The position numbers were made by a program, and so were the translations under genes. DNA of 8,878 nt, from the NCBI GenBank assembly GCA_003695505.1, contig RFIY01000098.1, forward strand, positions 1-8,878, read 5' to 3'. This stretch comes from Candidatus Dadabacteria bacterium (GTDB lineage Bacteria > J088). Positions within the stretch are counted from its first letter, which is position 1; every line of letters begins with the position of its first letter. Under the pieces are notes generated by a model that worked only from the letters and a program-made list of their open reading frames with translations, searched no databases and was not told the origin of the DNA. Positions 5,570 through 8,878 of this stretch are shown one piece after another.

Positions 5570-7207
5570 ATGAACAATTCGAACCAGATGCAAGAAGATT
5601 TTGAACGCGAGGGGATGCGGGGAGACCTGCAGTTCGGCACGCACTACGGCATCATCGAACACGGCGCCACGACCTGGCCCGATGCCCCGGCGATCGAGGA
5701 CGGCGAGACGACGATCACGTTCGACGAGCTGCGACAACGCGTCCGCGACAGCGCCAGGGCGATGATCGCAGCCGGGATCGAAGCCGGCGACCGCATCGCG
5801 ATCTGGGCGCCCAACATCCACGAGTGGATCCTTGCCGCACTTGGCGCGCAGGCGGTCGGCGCCATCGTCGTCACCGTCAACACGCGCTACAAGGGAGCCG
5901 AGGCCGCCTGGCTGCTGAACAAGTCGGGCGCAAAGGCACTGTTTTCGGTGCGCGGTTTTCTGGATACCGACTATTTCGAACTGCTCGACCGTTGTGGCGA
6001 GCCAACGGACACCGTCCAGCATCGCGTCGTGCTGCGCGGCGACGCCGCGAACCATACCGGCTGGGCCGACTTTCTCGATGCGGGAGGATCGATCAGTGAC
6101 GCGGATCTCGATGCGCGTATCGCGGCCGTCTCCCCCGATCAGACCGCCGACATCATTTTCACGAGCGGCACGACCGGCAATCCCAAGGGAGTGATGTGCA
6201 GTCACGCACAGAACCTGCGCGCATTCCGCGACTGGGCCGAGGTCACGGGTCTGCGCGCGGGCGACCGCTACCTGATCGTGCTCCCCTTCTTCCACAGCTT
6301 CGGCTACAAGGCCGGCATCCTCGCCTCGCTGATGATGGGCGCGACGATCCTGCCCGAACCGGTCTTCGACGTCGATCGCGTCCTCACGCGTATCGAACGG
6401 GATCGCATCAGCGTCCTGCCGGGGCCACCGGCGTTGTACCAGTCGATCCTTGCTCGCGAGGATCTTGAGCAACACGACCTGTCCAGCCTGCGGCTCGCCG
6501 TCACCGGCGCGGCCGCGATTCCGGTTTCGCTGATCCACGAGATGCGCGACCGCCTGCATTTCGACACGATCATCACCGGCTACGGCCTGACCGAGGCAAC
6601 CGGCGTCGTCACGATGTGCCGCTACAACGACGACCCCGAAACGATCGCAACCACCAGCGGCCGCGCCGTCCCGGGCGTCGAGGTCGCGATCTTCGACGAC
6701 GACAACAACCCGTTGCCTGCGAACACGCCGGGCGAAGTCGTCGTCAGAGGCTACAACGTGATGCAGGGCTATTTCGCAGATCCCGAGCAAACCGCCGAAA
6801 CCATCGATGGCGACGGCTGGTTGCATACCGGGGACATTGGCGTCCTCGATGAACGTGGCTACATCCGCATTACCGACCGCAAAAAGGACATGTTCATCGT
6901 CGGCGGCTTCAACGCCTACCCTGCCGAAATCGAAAACCTGATGGCCCGCCACCCGGCCATCGCCCAGGTCGCCGTCGTCGGCATGCCGGACAAACGCATG
7001 GGAGAAGTCGGCTGCGCCTTCGTCGTACCGCGCGAAGGCGCGACGGTCGACGAAGCCGAGCTGATCGCTTGGTGCCGAGAGCAAATGGCCAACTACAAGG
7101 TGCCGCGCCGCGTGATCGTTGTCGATGCTCTGCCCACGAACGCAACGGGCAAGGTCCTCAAGTACGAACTGCGCGATCGGGCGCGCGAGCTGGTCACCGA
7201 CGCATGA
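5570..7207 (+). CDS. fadD3: FadD3-like acyl-CoA synthetase (HIP-CoA ligase)
   Basis: The product has 545 residues and is an ANL-superfamily enzyme that adenylates a carboxylate and transfers it to CoA. Motifs are the P-loop TSGTTGNPKGV (198-208), YGLTE (338-342), GWLHTGD (416-422), the hinge/lid DRKKDMFIVGG (436-446) and the catalytic lysine Lys528 in NATGKVLK. Segments such as PFFHSFGYKAGIL (239-251) and LPGPPALYQSIL (283-294) strongly recall actinobacterial FadD3, which activates the propionate side chain of the bicyclic HIP (3aalpha-H-4alpha(3'-propanoate)-7abeta-methylhexahydro-1,5-indanedione). That is the entry step to ring C/D degradation and fits the ipd neighbours. None of the candidate starts has a good ribosome site. 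I chose ATG 5570 as the first in frame after the SDR stop. ATG 5615 gives a 530-residue protein that aligns better with the N-terminus I recall for FadD3. The stop overlaps the next start (ATGA). Confidence 0.9.
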   Translation: MNNSNQMQEDFEREGMRGDLQFGTHYGIIEHGATTWPDAPAIEDGETTITFDELRQRVRDSARAMIAAGIEAGDRIAIWAPNIHEWILAALGAQAVGAIVVTVNTRYKGAEAAWLLNKSGAKALFSVRGFLDTDYFELLDRCGEPTDTVQHRVVLRGDAANHTGWADFLDAGGSISDADLDARIAAVSPDQTADIIFTSGTTGNPKGVMCSHAQNLRAFRDWAEVTGLRAGDRYLIVLPFFHSFGYKAGILASLMMGATILPEPVFDVDRVLTRIERDRISVLPGPPALYQSILAREDLEQHDLSSLRLAVTGAAAIPVSLIHEMRDRLHFDTIITGYGLTEATGVVTMCRYNDDPETIATTSGRAVPGVEVAIFDDDNNPLPANTPGEVVVRGYNVMQGYFADPEQTAETIDGDGWLHTGDIGVLDERGYIRITDRKKDMFIVGGFNAYPAEIENLMARHPAIAQVAVVGMPDKRMGEVGCAFVVPREGATVDEAELIAWCREQMANYKVPRRVIVVDALPTNATGKVLKYELRDRARELVTDA

Positions 7208-8877
7208 CCCTGGACTGGCGGCAGTGGCCCGCGGACCTCTCGCCGCACTGGCGTGAAGCCGAAACACGGCTGTTGTCACCTGGATCACCGTTCGAGCTGA
7301 CCGAGAACGCCGGCAGCGGCCTCGCGACCTTCCGCAATATCGCCCCAAATCTGGGAGCACTGCTCGCGCAGGCGCAGACATTCGCGGAACGGTCCTACAT
7401 CATCTACGACGACGGCGCACATCACGCCGAGCTGACGTTTGGCGACCTGTATGATCGAGCGCGCCGTTTCGCCGGATGGCTGCAGTCTGAACACGGCCTG
7501 CAACCGGGTGATCGCGTTGCGATACTCGGCGCGAACACGATCGAATGGGTCGTCGCCTTCTGGGGTACCATCGCAGGCGGCGGGATCGCCGTCGCACTCA
7601 ATGCGTGGTGGACCGCCGCCGAAATCGCGGCCGCGCTTGAGCGCACCGCACCTCGGCTGACGCTCGTCGATGCGAAGCGACGGGAACGCCTCCCCGACAG
7701 TGCGGCCGCCGCACCGCTCGACGAATCGCTGCTGGACACCATCCGCAACACAGAACCGGTCGCCAGCCCACACCAGGCCGCGCCCGACGACACCGCCGCG
7801 ATTCTGTTCACGAGCGGTACGACCGGTCGCGCACGGGGCGTGATGCAGACCCACCGCAACATGACGACCCTGGTCATGTGCAACTTTTTTCACGGCGCAA
7901 GAATGGCGCTCGCGGGCGCTCTGGCCGCCGGCGTCGACCAGCCACCGGCCCCCGAGCCCGCCGCCGTACTGGTGACGAGTCCAATGTTTCACGTCTCCGG
8001 TTTGCACAACGCCGTGCTGACCGTCCTCGCCGGTGGCGCGACGGCGATCCTGCCGGGCAGCCGCTTCCGGCCGGCGCACGTCGCCAGCCTGATCGAACGG
8101 TACAGGATCAAGTCCTGGGGCTACACCGAAACACTGCTGCGCCGCCTGCTCGAGGCACCGGATATCGACAAGCATGACCTGTCCTCGCTGGCCGTCATCG
8201 GCGGCGGCGGTTCGCCCATCCCGGCCGCCCTGCAGGACAAAGCGCGAACGACGATCCCCAGCGCCGCCGCCACCTTCGGCGTCGGCTACGGCCAGACCGA
8301 ATGCGGCTCGCTGGCAACCCTGAACCCGGGACCCGAGCTGGCGGCGCACCCCGATTCGGTCGGCCGCCCCGTACCCACGGTGCAGATCGAGATCCGTGAC
8401 GAAACCGGAAAGCCGGTCGAAGACGGCGTCGAAGGAGAAATCTGGGTCCGCAGTCCGATGGTGATGCCGGGCTACTGGAACGATCCAGAAGAAACTGCTG
8501 CCGTGCTTTCCGAAGACGGCTGGCTACGCACCGGAGACTGGGGCGCGATCCGCGGCGGACGCCTGTACATCGCCTCACGCAAACGCGATCTGATCCTGCG
8601 CGGCGGCGAAAACGTCTATCCGGCCGAGATCGAGGCCCGCCTGCTCGAGCATCCACAGGTCGCGGAGGCCGCGGTGGTCGGCGTCGACAGCGCCGAATTC
8701 GGCCAGGAGGTCAAGGCAGTGATCGTGCTGGCTCCGGGTCAGCAGCCGGACGTCGATGCGCTGCGCGACTGGTGCGCCGAAACGCTGGCCTACTTCAAGG
8801 TGCCGACCCACTGGGAGATCCGCAACGAACCATTGCCTCGCAACGCCGTCGGCAAGGTGCTGAAGCACGAGCTGTAG
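7204..8877 (+). CDS. Second acyl-CoA synthetase (ANL family), substrate unknown
   Basis: The product has 557 residues and is complete, with TAG ending one base before the window edge. Motifs are the P-loop TSGTTGRARGV (203-213), YGQTE (362-366), GWLRTGD (439-445), the hinge/lid SRKRDLILRGG (458-468), ENVYPAEIE (469-477) and the catalytic lysine Lys551 in NAVGKVLK. The usual P-loop lysine (PKG) is Arg211 (ARG) here. An extra stretch of about 30-40 residues precedes the normal start of the fold (1-40), and the protein ends six residues after the catalytic lysine. The substrate-side loop (MFHVSGLHNAVL, 261-272) differs from that of the neighbouring FadD3-like protein, so it is not a recent duplicate. 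It is coupled to fadD3 by an ATGA overlap. Possible roles are activation of a hydroxylated HIP variant, a sterol or bile-acid side chain, or a downstream acid such as MOODA. The sequence does not decide between them. Confidence 0.92.
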   Translation: MTLDWRQWPADLSPHWREAETRLLSPGSPFELTENAGSGLATFRNIAPNLGALLAQAQTFAERSYIIYDDGAHHAELTFGDLYDRARRFAGWLQSEHGLQPGDRVAILGANTIEWVVAFWGTIAGGGIAVALNAWWTAAEIAAALERTAPRLTLVDAKRRERLPDSAAAAPLDESLLDTIRNTEPVASPHQAAPDDTAAILFTSGTTGRARGVMQTHRNMTTLVMCNFFHGARMALAGALAAGVDQPPAPEPAAVLVTSPMFHVSGLHNAVLTVLAGGATAILPGSRFRPAHVASLIERYRIKSWGYTETLLRRLLEAPDIDKHDLSSLAVIGGGGSPIPAALQDKARTTIPSAAATFGVGYGQTECGSLATLNPGPELAAHPDSVGRPVPTVQIEIRDETGKPVEDGVEGEIWVRSPMVMPGYWNDPEETAAVLSEDGWLRTGDWGAIRGGRLYIASRKRDLILRGGENVYPAEIEARLLEHPQVAEAAVVGVDSAEFGQEVKAVIVLAPGQQPDVDALRDWCAETLAYFKVPTHWEIRNEPLPRNAVGKVLKHEL

Positions 8878-8878
8878 C

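Noticed and set aside
5540-7381. Long open frame (about 613 codons) on the minus strand across fadD3
   Set aside because: It is antisense to a gene with full ANL motifs. Its translation shows no recognisable domain and is rich in Arg/Asp/Val repeats typical of the reverse complement of a GC-rich gene.
7285-8349. Long open frame on the minus strand across the second ligase gene
   Set aside because: Antisense shadow of a motif-complete synthetase, with no domain and no ribosome site.

Overview
This window looks like a catabolic cluster for the last two rings (C and D) of the steroid nucleus. It comes from a GC-rich bacterium, judged by eye to be clearly above 60% G+C. The anchor is an ipdA-ipdB-ipdC run whose products are recognisable by motif and length. 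The same three genes lie consecutively in the cholesterol catabolic region of Mycobacterium tuberculosis. The divergent sigma70-type promoter, with a perfect TTGACA box, and the tightly overlapped gene layout suggest a proteobacterium, probably a gammaproteobacterium such as an environmental sterol, bile-acid or testosterone degrader. The taxon is an inference and an actinobacterium cannot be strictly excluded.

Layout. Two operons diverge from a control region at about 4558-4772. Leftward (minus strand), in transcription order: ipdA, ipdB, ipdC, a full-length acyl-CoA dehydrogenase (ACAD) subunit, and a second ACAD-like subunit that is cut by the left edge at position 1. Rightward (plus strand): an atypical short-chain dehydrogenase/reductase (SDR), a FadD3-like acyl-CoA synthetase, and a second acyl-CoA synthetase that ends one base before the right edge. 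Five of the six junctions within operons are 4-bp overlaps or gaps of 9 bp or less. The sixth, SDR to fadD3, is a 26-bp gap. Essentially all DNA outside the control region is coding, and I see no RNA gene, mobile element, CRISPR array or terminator.

How the genes fit together. From knowledge of the pathway, FadD3 activates the bicyclic propionate (HIP) left after rings A and B are removed. Acyl-CoA dehydrogenases and reductases (the ACAD pair, IpdC, possibly the SDR) reshape the CoA thioester. IpdAB then hydrolyses ring C after ring D has been opened by EchA20. EchA20, FadA6 and IpdF homologues are not in the window and would have to be encoded elsewhere.

Control. The divergent region holds two copies of a 19-bp sequence with one mismatch, 54 bp apart. 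Each contains a perfect match to TnnAACnnGTTnnA, the KstR-type operator pattern. One copy covers the predicted start site of the ipdA promoter and the other covers the upstream part of the SDR promoter. In mycobacteria the ring C/D genes answer to KstR2, which has a different site (CAAGnnCTTG core), so this wiring deserves attention. The other points worth checking are an SDR lacking the catalytic Tyr (and Asn) of its family, a possible leaderless SDR mRNA, a second synthetase of unknown substrate with an altered P-loop, and a TTG start for ipdA behind a long leader.
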